Shown here in pieces: positions 1-6,334 of a stretch of 7,022 bases of DNA; position 1 is the stretch's first letter; the number at the start of each line of letters is the position of its first letter. The position numbers were made by a program, and so were the translations under genes. The DNA is from Coprothermobacter sp. (GTDB lineage Bacteria; Coprothermobacterota; Coprothermobacteria; Coprothermobacterales; Coprothermobacteraceae), in NCBI GenBank assembly GCA_003476705.1, contig DMVM01000027.1, forward strand, positions 1 to 7,022, written 5' to 3'. Below the pieces are notes generated by a model. It saw only the letters and a list, made by a program, of their open reading frames with translations. It was not told where the DNA came from and made no database searches.

Positions 1-623
1 TCACGGTATTCAATTTCTGCTTCCGCGAGCGTTGTCTTACAGTGGGGACACCAATAAACAGGGCGTCTCTTTCTTATCACAAATCCATTTTCAGCTAGAT
101 CAGCGAGAATCTCCAGTTCTTTCCCTTCATATTCAGGCTTAAAGGTTGCGTAATAGTCCTTCCAAAGTCCCAAGACTCCTAGCCGCTTGAAGCTTTTCAT
201 TTGCTTATCAATATATGAAAGTGCAAAATCCCTGCATTTGTCACGCCACTCAGTCACGGCGAAATCCTCAGGGTTTATTTTTGTTTGTTTGGTCACCTGC
301 TGTTCGATGGGCAAACCATGGGTATCCCACCCCGGAACATAAGGTGTCTTAAAACCGCGAAGCAGTTTGTATTTGTTGACTGCGTCCTTTAGAACCTTAT
401 TCAGAGCAGTCCCTAAGTGAATATCCCCATTTGCATAAGGAGGACCATCATGTAAAACAAACAGTGGAGAATTCTTACGTCTCTCAAGCGCTTTTTCAAA
501 AACATTATCATCCTCCCAAAACCTTAGCCACGTTTCTTCCGTTTGTGGCAGGTTTGCTTTCATACGTAACAAAGGTTTCGGCAGATTAATAGTACCGTTG
601 TATTTCTCATTTTCCTTAGCCAT
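1..623 (-). CDS. ileS: Isoleucyl-tRNA synthetase, N-terminal part (runs off the left edge)
   Basis: This is a class I aminoacyl-tRNA synthetase that charges tRNA-Ile with isoleucine in the cytoplasm. I translated 207 complete codons before the window edge, against about 900 or more residues for the full enzyme. The catalytic N-terminus is clear: HDGPPYANGDIHLG at about residues 58-71, carrying the HIGH-type signature as HLGT at 69-72; WDTHGLPIE at 99-107; and PVYWCPHCK at 188-196, the entry to the CP1 editing insert, where Cys192 and Cys195 look like half of a zinc site. Two in-frame ATGs lie 6 bases apart. I chose the downstream one (623) because AGGAGG at 635-630 touches the upstream ATG (629) but sits an ideal 6 bases before this one. 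The gene follows the radical SAM gene after a 134-base spacer, the first gap in the cluster, so it may have its own promoter. The family assignment is near certain. Confidence 0.95.
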   Translation of the reverse strand, partial: MAKENEKYNGTINLPKPLLRMKANLPQTEETWLRFWEDDNVFEKALERRKNSPLFVLHDGPPYANGDIHLGTALNKVLKDAVNKYKLLRGFKTPYVPGWDTHGLPIEQQVTKQTKINPEDFAVTEWRDKCRDFALSYIDKQMKSFKRLGVLGLWKDYYATFKPEYEGKELEILADLAENGFVIRKRRPVYWCPHCKTTLAEAEIEYR

Positions 624-757
624 GGCCATCCTCCTGAACACTTCCCAAATTTACTACAAACTTGTTTACCAGCTTACTCAATGCTGTTACCGCTCCTTTT
701 GAAAAGCAAAATAACCTGTGCGCCGGTTGTAAATATATGATAACACTTGGGAACCGC
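624..757 (-). other. Spacer and leader between the radical SAM gene and ileS
   Basis: This is the only real intergenic stretch in the window. Read on the minus strand, bases 753-745 (TTCCCAAGT) can pair with 650-642 (ATTTGGGAA), giving nine pairs with one G-T wobble. This would close a loop of about 94 bases just upstream of the ileS ribosome site. A smaller hairpin, GCTTTT with AGGAGC, is possible around 707-692 but includes wobble pairs. Promoter candidates are weak: TATCAT or TATATT at about 742-732 has no good -35 box, and TTTACA at 733-728 has only a poor -10 box. There is no run of T after a stem that would make a terminator, and no T-box sequence. Whether ileS has its own promoter here is therefore open. 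Confidence 0.4.
630..635 (-). promoter_or_regulatory. Shine-Dalgarno site of ileS
   Basis: A perfect AGGAGG reads on the minus strand from 635 to 630. It abuts the ATG at 629-627 with no spacer but stands 6 bases from the in-frame ATG at 623-621, so it decides in favour of the second ATG as the ileS start. Confidence 0.75.
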
Positions 758-2098
758 CTAATTGCTGTATTTTTCAGAAAAAAACTGAATTGCCTTCCGT
801 TCACCCTTTTCATTTAAAATTGACACAAACGTGGGTAAATCTTCCGGCCTTAGACGACTCATAACAAATTCCTTCTGAGCTTCCCAGTAAGGCTCAAAGG
901 CAAAGGTAATTCCAGCAGAGCCGCTCAAAAGCATCTTTCTTTCCATATCGACGAGCTGTTCTGGTGGGAACATATCGTCCTTCATTGCAGTGCCTGGTTT
1001 TGGCACAAACACGGACGCTGATACCTTAATGGACATTTTCACAGCTTTTCTAATATCATTTAGAAGTTTACTTGCGCTCTCTGCATTGAATCTCCAATTA
1101 GGTGTGATTCCGTCTATGAAATAAAGTTTGACACCTCTGTATCCCAACGCTTCTGCCGCTTTTAACGTATTTATTAGATCCTCATCGGAGAAGGGTTTGC
1201 CAAGTTGCTTTCTTACCTTTTCATCACCGTGTTCCACAGCCAGAGTGAGTTGCTGTACGCCAAGCGTTCTCAAAAGCCCCATGACCTCCTGTGATAGTGT
1301 TTCTACAGCGAATGAAGAGACACTAACTCTCATGCCAAGATCCCTTCCATAGTTCAAAATATCTCTAAACCAAGGAACATCGCTTACGTTAGCAGCAACG
1401 AATCCAACTTTTTCAAAACCTTGTTCTTTAAGCATTGTCATGGTGTTCAGCACTCTTTCTTTTGGTACGAACCTGATAGCACCATAAGCCTGCCTGTAGA
1501 AACAGAATTTGCAAGACCACATACACCCACGTGCGATTTCCACTAGCATGGTGTCTCTAAATACACTCTGGGAACTTGTAACCACTGAATGCACGCCAAA
1601 GGTTTTTGCCACTTTATGTTCTGCCCTATTTCTTTTCTCTGGCCATTCTTCGTCAGCCTCACCCACGAACACTTCATCAGCAATAAAGGATACCAGCTCT
1701 GGGTTGATAAGAGCCATGGCGCCACCCGCATTTAGCACAGGATTATCCCTAACCGATGCTTCCAGGGGAATATCAAGCTTCGTGAGCAGTTTTATGAGCT
1801 CTAGAAGGTTTTCTTCAAATGGTAGTGTTACATCCCATCGACCATAGTCCACAAGGGCCCTTTCCGTATCAAGACTTTTAGTCGAGGACAAGCGAGGATC
1901 AATGAAGAAACGGTCAAAAGACTTGTTAAGCTGCAATAACCTACCTAACAGAAACTGGTACCCCAGGTTCGCAATACCAACATTGTAAGGACCTGGAAAC
2001 ACTACAAGTTCGGTATCAGCCCCGTAAAAGCGGGGTTGCCGAAGCCAACGCTCACTGGCTTTAATACGTTTAAGCTCTTGTTGCTCCTTCCAAGTCAT
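758..2098 (-). CDS. Radical SAM protein with B12-binding-like N-terminal domain
   Basis: This predicted 446-residue cytoplasmic enzyme cleaves S-adenosylmethionine at a [4Fe-4S] cluster; its substrate is unknown. The cluster motif CX3CX2C is intact in RGCMWSCKFC, with Cys192, Cys196 and Cys199. The rest of the radical SAM barrel follows: LAVEHGDEKVRKQLGK near 288, GVKLYFIDG near 325 and a VFVPKPGT segment near 365. The N-terminal 150 residues resemble the B12-binding-like region of TIGR03960-type proteins: FPGPYNVGIANLGYQ at 34-48, a GG near 125, INPE at 131-134 and VGEADE at 145-150. I do not see the DxHxxG cobalamin-ligand motif, so true B12 binding is doubtful. At 446 residues it is shorter than TIGR03960 proteins as I remember them. 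The ATG overlaps the ftsZ stop (ATGA) and has no ribosome site of its own, so translation probably depends on ftsZ. The fold is certain and the function unknown; a role in RNA or cofactor modification would be guesswork. Confidence 0.88.
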   Translation of the reverse strand: MTWKEQQELKRIKASERWLRQPRFYGADTELVVFPGPYNVGIANLGYQFLLGRLLQLNKSFDRFFIDPRLSSTKSLDTERALVDYGRWDVTLPFEENLLELIKLLTKLDIPLEASVRDNPVLNAGGAMALINPELVSFIADEVFVGEADEEWPEKRNRAEHKVAKTFGVHSVVTSSQSVFRDTMLVEIARGCMWSCKFCFYRQAYGAIRFVPKERVLNTMTMLKEQGFEKVGFVAANVSDVPWFRDILNYGRDLGMRVSVSSFAVETLSQEVMGLLRTLGVQQLTLAVEHGDEKVRKQLGKPFSDEDLINTLKAAEALGYRGVKLYFIDGITPNWRFNAESASKLLNDIRKAVKMSIKVSASVFVPKPGTAMKDDMFPPEQLVDMERKMLLSGSAGITFAFEPYWEAQKEFVMSRLRPEDLPTFVSILNEKGERKAIQFFSEKYSN

Positions 2099-3156
2099 CT
2101 ACCAAAGATTTCTGGTATGGTAACTCGCTTAACTTCTTTTACTGGCTGTTCTTTAGAAGTACCAAAAGTGGCTGCTCTGGTGTTTTCGTTCTTAAATTCA
2201 CTAGCGATGAGTGTTACTTCGATCTTATTGTCCTCCAACTCTTCGTCGTACACCACACCAAACTTAATGAGCGCATCGTCACTGACAATTTGTTCGAATA
2301 TCTCCGCAATACTGGATATGTCCTTGGTAGTAATGTTTCCAGGCTTCACAGTTATGTTATATAACAGCCTGCTAGCACCAGTTGGCCTAAACTCCAATAG
2401 GGGCGAAGAAATCGCCTGTTGTGCTGCCTTCTCTGCTCTATTGTCTCCTGTGCCACTTCCTATGCCCATTACAGCCGTGCCCGCATTCTCGAGTACCATA
2501 CGTACATCTGCAAAATCAACGTTTATGAACCCTGGCTTTAGTATGATTTCCGAAATACCTCTAACACCCTGCATAAGCACCTGGTCTCCTAAACCAAATG
2601 CTTCATCCAAAGTCATTTCAGAGTTACCCATTTTGAAAATGTTTTCATTGGATATGGGAATTAGCGCATCTACGTGCTCAGCCAGTTGTCGAAGTCCTTC
2701 TTCCGCAATCTTGTAACGTGTCGTCCCCTCGATAAACGCATGAGGCTTTGAGACCACAGCAACCACAAGAGCACCTAAATCTTTTGACACCCTAGCCACA
2801 ATTGGCGACGCTCCAGTGCCCGTGCCACCACCCAAGCCAGCTGTGATGAAAACTAAATCGGCGCCTTCAAGAAGTTTCTTAATTTCTTCAACACTTTCCT
2901 CTGCAGCTGCTTTCCCCTTTTCAGGATCTAAGCCAGCTCCCAAACCGCGGGTCAATTTTGGCCCCAAATTCAATTTCTGTGGCGCCAAGCACTTTGACAA
3001 AGCCTGAACATCCGTATTCATGGCAATAAACTCCACACCATCAATACCTCCAAGTATCATGCGATTTAGAGCATTGTTTCCAGCACTTCCGATGCCCACT
3101 ACTTTTATTTGAGCCTGGATACCCTCCCACAAATCTGGAATACGTTCCTCCATCAC
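2095..3156 (-). CDS. ftsZ: Cell division GTPase FtsZ
   Basis: This is the tubulin-like GTPase that polymerises into the cytokinetic ring at the inner face of the membrane. It is 353 residues long, slightly short for the family. The nucleotide-binding N-terminus reads KVVGIGSAGNNA (18-29), with SAG where most relatives have GGG or GAG. The tubulin signature GGGTGTG is intact at 109-115, and the catalytic T7 loop NVDFADV lies at 212-218 (N212, D214, D217). The segment SKPHAFIEGTTR (136-147) appears to carry one extra residue relative to the usual TKPFxFEGxxR but keeps the nucleotide-contacting Glu and Arg. A short linker ends in VTIPEIFGR, a plausible but divergent form of the C-terminal peptide that binds FtsA, SepF or ZipA. 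The start is GTG (3156) or the adjacent ATG (3153); the GTG overlaps the sbp stop as GTGA. No ftsA precedes it. The assignment is certain. Confidence 0.98.
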   Translation of the reverse strand: MMEERIPDLWEGIQAQIKVVGIGSAGNNALNRMILGGIDGVEFIAMNTDVQALSKCLAPQKLNLGPKLTRGLGAGLDPEKGKAAAEESVEEIKKLLEGADLVFITAGLGGGTGTGASPIVARVSKDLGALVVAVVSKPHAFIEGTTRYKIAEEGLRQLAEHVDALIPISNENIFKMGNSEMTLDEAFGLGDQVLMQGVRGISEIILKPGFINVDFADVRMVLENAGTAVMGIGSGTGDNRAEKAAQQAISSPLLEFRPTGASRLLYNITVKPGNITTKDISSIAEIFEQIVSDDALIKFGVVYDEELEDNKIEVTLIASEFKNENTRAATFGTSKEQPVKEVKRVTIPEIFGR

Positions 3157-3560
3157 CTTGCCCTCCTTATCTTCTCAATTAATATTCTCCTGATAATAGA
3201 CACATTTTGGAATATGCGACCTCCAAACGTTACCACAGCTGCCAAACTTAAATCTATACCAAACAAATCTCCTAAGAACAAAAGCCAAACGGCCATTAAA
3301 CCACCCACGGCAATACCTGACGTGAATATGACGATGTCAAACATGTCTTGTATTTCTGCTCTTATACCACCAAATATGGCATCGAGCACAACAAGTACCA
3401 GAACTCCTATGTAACGAACTTGTGAGGCAGAAAAAGAACTACGCTGACCAAACTTCATGCCAAAGTAAAAGCCTATAACTGCCACTACAATAACCGAAAC
3501 AGCTAGTGCTAGATTTCTAACGATTGCATTTCTGGATTGTGAGTTCTGGTTTGAGCTCAT
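3153..3560 (-). CDS. sbp: Small basic membrane protein Sbp (DUF1290)
   Basis: This 135-residue integral membrane protein belongs to the DUF1290 family, which includes Bacillus subtilis Sbp, encoded just before ftsA-ftsZ. Its molecular role is not established. The match is recognisable in LDAIFGGIRAEIQ (about 59-71), a FTSG segment near 79, and FGGRIFQNVSIIRR (about 112-125), where the family has similar FGxRxFQNxxxIRR residues. Hydrophobic segments lie at about 17-35, 47-66 and 74-97, with a weaker one near 102-114, so it has three or four membrane passes. The tail IRRILIEKIRRAR is strongly basic. The start lies 44 bases inside the preceding DUF881 gene and has no clear ribosome site. I keep it because the next in-frame candidates would cut into the first membrane segment. 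The roughly 15 polar residues before that segment are longer than in the Bacillus protein as I remember it. Its stop overlaps the ftsZ start. Confidence 0.9.
   Translation of the reverse strand: MSSNQNSQSRNAIVRNLALAVSVIVVAVIGFYFGMKFGQRSSFSASQVRYIGVLVLVVLDAIFGGIRAEIQDMFDIVIFTSGIAVGGLMAVWLLFLGDLFGIDLSLAAVVTFGGRIFQNVSIIRRILIEKIRRAR
3162..3167 (-). promoter_or_regulatory. Shine-Dalgarno site of ftsZ
   Basis: AGGAGG reads on the minus strand from 3167 to 3162, inside the end of sbp. It lies 5 bases from the GTG at 3156 and 8 bases from the ATG at 3153. Both spacings are workable, so the site does not settle which of the two adjacent codons starts FtsZ. It does suggest that ftsZ has strong initiation of its own besides coupling. 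Confidence 0.75.
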
Positions 3561-4161
3561 GTTCTATTCTAACCCCCCATACCTGTAGTGTGTCAAATAC
3601 GCCACTTGGCAAGTACATAGCTGACAATATGGATTCTGGTTCTCCCACAATATCAAAAACAAATGGCGAACTCAACGCTTTGCCCTCCACAAACAATTGC
3701 CCACTTTCATAAGTGGCGTACCACTTAGGACTAAGCCTTACATCGTTCACAGACACACCCAGTGCGCCAGCGCTGTAGGCATTGTTTACAAGCGTTACGG
3801 CCCAATCCCAACTTAGGAACGCACCCTCAGGAACATAGACCCTGATAGTTATGCCAGAACCGGTTAAAGGGGCATCGCAGGATAGAGACTCCAAACGAGC
3901 AAGCATCTCTGTTTGTTGACGATTCAGTGAATCAATATCATGGCTCGTGCTCTTTAGCTCCTTAAGCTTTTCCAGTAGGACTTCTTTTGCAGATTCCAAC
4001 CTATTAATTTCATCTAATGATTTTGCATAAAGCATAGCCAAATCACTTTCCGAAAGCGAATTTAGGTCAACTTGTTGCGCACTTCTGGAGAAACCCATGC
4101 CAAAAGCCGAAACAAGCACCATTATTGCTACAGCCACAAAGAGAAGCCACTTATTTCGCAC
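3517..4161 (-). CDS. DUF881 family membrane-anchored protein, second copy (YlxX-like position)
   Basis: This 214-residue protein has a single N-terminal membrane anchor (about 5-23, WLLFVAVAIMVLVSAFG) and then a helical, Glu/Lys/Leu-rich stretch at about 37-95 that looks like a coiled coil. A divergent DUF881 domain fills the rest. The domain is recognised from GSGITIRV, NNAYSAGALGVSVNDVRLS and SSPFVFDIVGEPESI, which parallel LIRFLLRVGADGVAVNDQRI and SPPYRIFVVGDPKLL of the upstream copy. The usual CAGPxIxVNG segment is eroded here to ESGQLFVEGK. It probably faces the outside of the cell. In Bacillus two DUF881 genes, ylxW and ylxX, sit at this place between divIB and sbp; their function is unknown. 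It starts with GTG, 11 bases before the end of the first copy, supported by GGAGGT 8 bases upstream. Its 3' end overlaps sbp by 44 bases. Confidence 0.85.
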   Translation of the reverse strand: MRNKWLLFVAVAIMVLVSAFGMGFSRSAQQVDLNSLSESDLAMLYAKSLDEINRLESAKEVLLEKLKELKSTSHDIDSLNRQQTEMLARLESLSCDAPLTGSGITIRVYVPEGAFLSWDWAVTLVNNAYSAGALGVSVNDVRLSPKWYATYESGQLFVEGKALSSPFVFDIVGEPESILSAMYLPSGVFDTLQVWGVRIEHELKPELTIQKCNR

Positions 4162-4840
4162 TCATTAGCACCTCCACAGGTCGACCTGGCAAAGAAACAC
4201 TGGGCGAAGTCTCAAGCTGGAAAACCAAGCCATAGGTGTCGCGAAGGGCCTTTAACAGCTCCAGATCAGGAAAACTTTCTAGCTTTTCCTGAAGCAACTT
4301 AGGATCGCCTACAACAAAAATGCGATAAGGAGGCGACAACCTTTGACCGTTCACTATGATAATGGGGCCAGCACAGACAATCTCTGAATTAAACACAATC
4401 CGCTGATCGTTAACCGCAACGCCATCGGCGCCAACCCGGAGAAGAAAACGTATCAAATTCCTTATCTGCCAATCATGCACGATGTAGTAGTTAGGATCAT
4501 CATCAGGTTTTGGCTTTTGCTTTGAGTCCGCCAAAGTTATTATGAGCCCTGGTCCCTTAAGTTCAGAAAACCCGAGTTTCTCCTCTTGCTCAGCCAACCT
4601 CACCTGCAGCTCCGTACTAGGTGCCACCTGAGGGAAAGAAGCTACTTCTTCTGTCAAGCTTTGCACTTCTTCTTTAAGGCGGTTCAGATCATTTTCCTTC
4701 TGCTCAATTTGTGCGATAAGTTGTCCTTTTCGGCTAGTCAACACATAAGAACTCCGTGCAACGACGCTACGCTGATAACCCAGAATGAAGCAAATGAACA
4801 ACGTAAGCAGCAAAATTATCCAATAACTTGCCCGTTTCAT
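4151..4840 (-). CDS. DUF881 family membrane-anchored protein, first copy (YlxW-like position)
   Basis: This 229-residue protein has an N-terminal membrane segment at about 6-22 (YWIILLLTLFICFILGY) preceded by Lys-Arg, which predicts an outward-facing body. Residues 37-68 form a likely coiled coil rich in Glu, Leu and Gln. The C-terminal DUF881 domain is close to the family pattern: LKGPGLIITLAD (94-105), VGADGVAVNDQRI (136-148), CAGPIIIVNGQRLSPPY (156-172) and VVGDPKLL near 176-183. The biochemical role of DUF881 proteins is not known; location next to division genes is the family norm in Gram-positive bacteria. The ATG overlaps the stop of the FtsQ-like gene as ATGA, with GGAG ten bases upstream. 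It is probably co-expressed with the weaker second copy, and the two could form a pair through their coiled coils, which is inference. Confidence 0.92.
   Translation of the reverse strand: MKRASYWIILLLTLFICFILGYQRSVVARSSYVLTSRKGQLIAQIEQKENDLNRLKEEVQSLTEEVASFPQVAPSTELQVRLAEQEEKLGFSELKGPGLIITLADSKQKPKPDDDPNYYIVHDWQIRNLIRFLLRVGADGVAVNDQRIVFNSEIVCAGPIIIVNGQRLSPPYRIFVVGDPKLLQEKLESFPDLELLKALRDTYGLVFQLETSPSVSLPGRPVEVLMSAK
4170..4175 (-). promoter_or_regulatory. Shine-Dalgarno site of the second DUF881 gene
   Basis: GGAGGT reads on the minus strand from 4175 to 4170, eight bases before the GTG at 4161. It supports this non-ATG start. An out-of-frame ATG at 4165 belongs to the last codons of the upstream gene and does not open a useful frame. 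Confidence 0.7.
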
Positions 4841-5430
4841 TTCAAAACCGCTCCACTATCATACAAAAGCCTGTATTCATGATATTGGCAATCACCCCAA
4901 AAGTCTTTTATGAAGCCCAGTTTATCCAAGTTTTCCACGGTTACCTTAATAACGCCATTGCCGCATTGCCGCTTACCAGTAACTTCAAAGAAACCATCAC
5001 TGAACTTAATAGCAATGGGCGTTATGCCTTGAGCTTTTAGTGCATTTGTAACTTTCATTCTGCTCTCATCCCATGCGTCCACGGTAACGCATTCTTTCAA
5101 CACCTTTGCTGAGTACAGATCTCCTTCAATGGTCTTAGCCCCGACGAACACCAACGTGTCACCGTTTACTACTACGCATCCTTCGGGTTTTGTTAAGACC
5201 AGATTCATACTGATCTGTCTTTTGCGTAAATCAAACTGTACAGTTGACATACCGGGAACATAAAAACCTACTATTTCCTTCAAATTCTTCTGGCCTGACC
5301 AAGATTTCTCGTAATTACTATACTCAGGAACGTTGAAAACAAACATCCAGGGTTTGTAAGTAACAAAGTAAGCAGATCCAACAAATACCACTAGTAATAT
5401 GATACCCGCTACAACCATGCTATAGCGCAT
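4837..5430 (-). CDS. Putative FtsQ/DivIB-like division protein, short and divergent
   Basis: This 197-residue protein has one N-terminal membrane segment (about 5-25, MVVAGIILLVVFVGSAYFVTY) and a body of about 170 residues predicted to be outside. I do not recognise a clear POTRA or FtsQ signature. The assignment rests on position, topology and a loose resemblance of STVQFDLRKRQISMNLVLTK and CVVVNGDTLVFV (about 62-96) to the part of FtsQ that follows POTRA. The usual family length is about 230-280. In Bacillus the gene here is divIB and in E. coli ftsQ, which bridge FtsZ-ring assembly to septal wall synthesis. Four cysteines (85, 114, 156, 181) all lie in the extracytoplasmic part, which is unusual. 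The ATG lies 11 bases inside ddl with no good ribosome site, so coupling to ddl is likely. If it is not FtsQ, it is an unknown membrane-anchored protein of the division operon. Confidence 0.7.
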   Translation of the reverse strand: MRYSMVVAGIILLVVFVGSAYFVTYKPWMFVFNVPEYSNYEKSWSGQKNLKEIVGFYVPGMSTVQFDLRKRQISMNLVLTKPEGCVVVNGDTLVFVGAKTIEGDLYSAKVLKECVTVDAWDESRMKVTNALKAQGITPIAIKFSDGFFEVTGKRQCGNGVIKVTVENLDKLGFIKDFWGDCQYHEYRLLYDSGAVLK

Positions 5431-6334
5431 CTTTTATCAAATCTTCCAAAAACTCGCCAAAATCCCTGCCGGCATGACGCACCTCGTCAGGTACTAAACT
5501 TTCTGCAGTCATGCCCGGAATACTGTTAATCTCCAAAAGATATGGCGTTTCATCTTTTACAATGTAGTCCAAACGTGCTACTCCACCAATACCTACAATC
5601 TTGCATATGCGCTTTGAGTAAGAAGTCAACCTTTCACGGGCTTCCACTGAAATAGGTAAGTCGTACTCGTGTTTGGCACCGCCTGGTCTATACTTCGTAT
5701 CATAGTCAAAAATCCTATCAGGCTTTACCACATATATGGGCGGAAGCACCAAAAAATCCTCCCCTAACCTGAACAAACCAACCGTTATTTCGAAACCATC
5801 AATGAACTCCTCTAGTAGAAGCCTGTCACTGAAGCGAAAGGCTTCTTCCAATGCTACCTCGTACTCGCTTGCACTGCGAACCAAGCTGAGCCCTATGGTG
5901 GATCCAACATCACAAGGCTTAACTATGAACGGTGAACCCAGTTTACGTTCAGCGCTCCAATAATCGGGAACTGAATCTTGGTCATACACATATATGAAAG
6001 ATGGTGTAGGAATTTCGCTCTGCAAAGTTACCAGTTTTGTCAAATACTTATCCATGGTAATTACTGATGCTCGCACATCAGAACCAACATAGGGAATGCG
6101 TAGTATACTCAGAAGGCCTTGAATCTTGCCGTCCTCACCATCGGCACCATGTAGAGCTGGAAAAACACAATCTGGTTTTAACTGCAGAAGTTGTTCTACA
6201 AAGCTAGGAACTGCAGTGTCCAGTGTTTCAACTTGGTGTCCACGAGCACGAAGCGTCGCTGCTATGTTCTCGCCGCTCTTTAAGGAAATCTCTCTCTCAG
6301 GCGACGTACCTCCGAAAAGTACAACTATGTTCAT
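5420..6334 (-). CDS. ddl: D-alanine--D-alanine ligase
   Basis: This 304-residue cytoplasmic ATP-grasp enzyme joins two D-alanines for the peptidoglycan stem peptide. It is full length. Key residues by comparison with E. coli DdlB: Glu15 in SPEREISL, HGADGEDGKIQG at 62-73, Lys139 and Ser145 in the KPxxxGSTIG loop, Tyr215 in FDYDTKY, and the metal ligands Glu268 and Asn270 in LEINSIPGM. A Tyr at 215, instead of the His found in VanA-type ligases, predicts D-Ala-D-Ala rather than D-Ala-D-lactate, so the host should be vancomycin sensitive at this step (inference). The ATG overlaps the murG stop as ATGA, with AGGAGG eight bases upstream. Its neighbours MurG and the FtsQ-like protein fit a wall-synthesis role. 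In Bacillus this slot holds murB as I recall it; ddl here recalls the proteobacterial ddlB-ftsQ pair. Confidence 0.97.
   Translation of the reverse strand: MNIVVLFGGTSPEREISLKSGENIAATLRARGHQVETLDTAVPSFVEQLLQLKPDCVFPALHGADGEDGKIQGLLSILRIPYVGSDVRASVITMDKYLTKLVTLQSEIPTPSFIYVYDQDSVPDYWSAERKLGSPFIVKPCDVGSTIGLSLVRSASEYEVALEEAFRFSDRLLLEEFIDGFEITVGLFRLGEDFLVLPPIYVVKPDRIFDYDTKYRPGGAKHEYDLPISVEARERLTSYSKRICKIVGIGGVARLDYIVKDETPYLLEINSIPGMTAESLVPDEVRHAGRDFGEFLEDLIKDAL

Noticed and set aside
616..681. A small leader peptide starting at TTG 681 and ending across the ileS start
   Set aside because: The GGAG is 11 bases from a TTG, the 21 codons contain no isoleucine codon that could serve attenuation, and the frame is only the tail of a longer open shadow.
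691..708. A possible transcription terminator after the radical SAM gene (CTTTT and AAAAG)
   Set aside because: The stem is A/T-rich with a very small loop and no T run follows, so it would not be a functional intrinsic terminator.
624..757. A T-box riboswitch upstream of ileS
   Set aside because: The spacer is only about 134 bases, and nothing resembles the conserved AGGGTGGNACCGCG T-box sequence or a terminator stem.
2036..2716. A 226-codon open frame on the plus strand opposite ftsZ
   Set aside because: It lies entirely antisense to ftsZ and the radical SAM gene, its product is rich in Ser, Leu and Pro as expected for a shadow frame, and it shows no domain.
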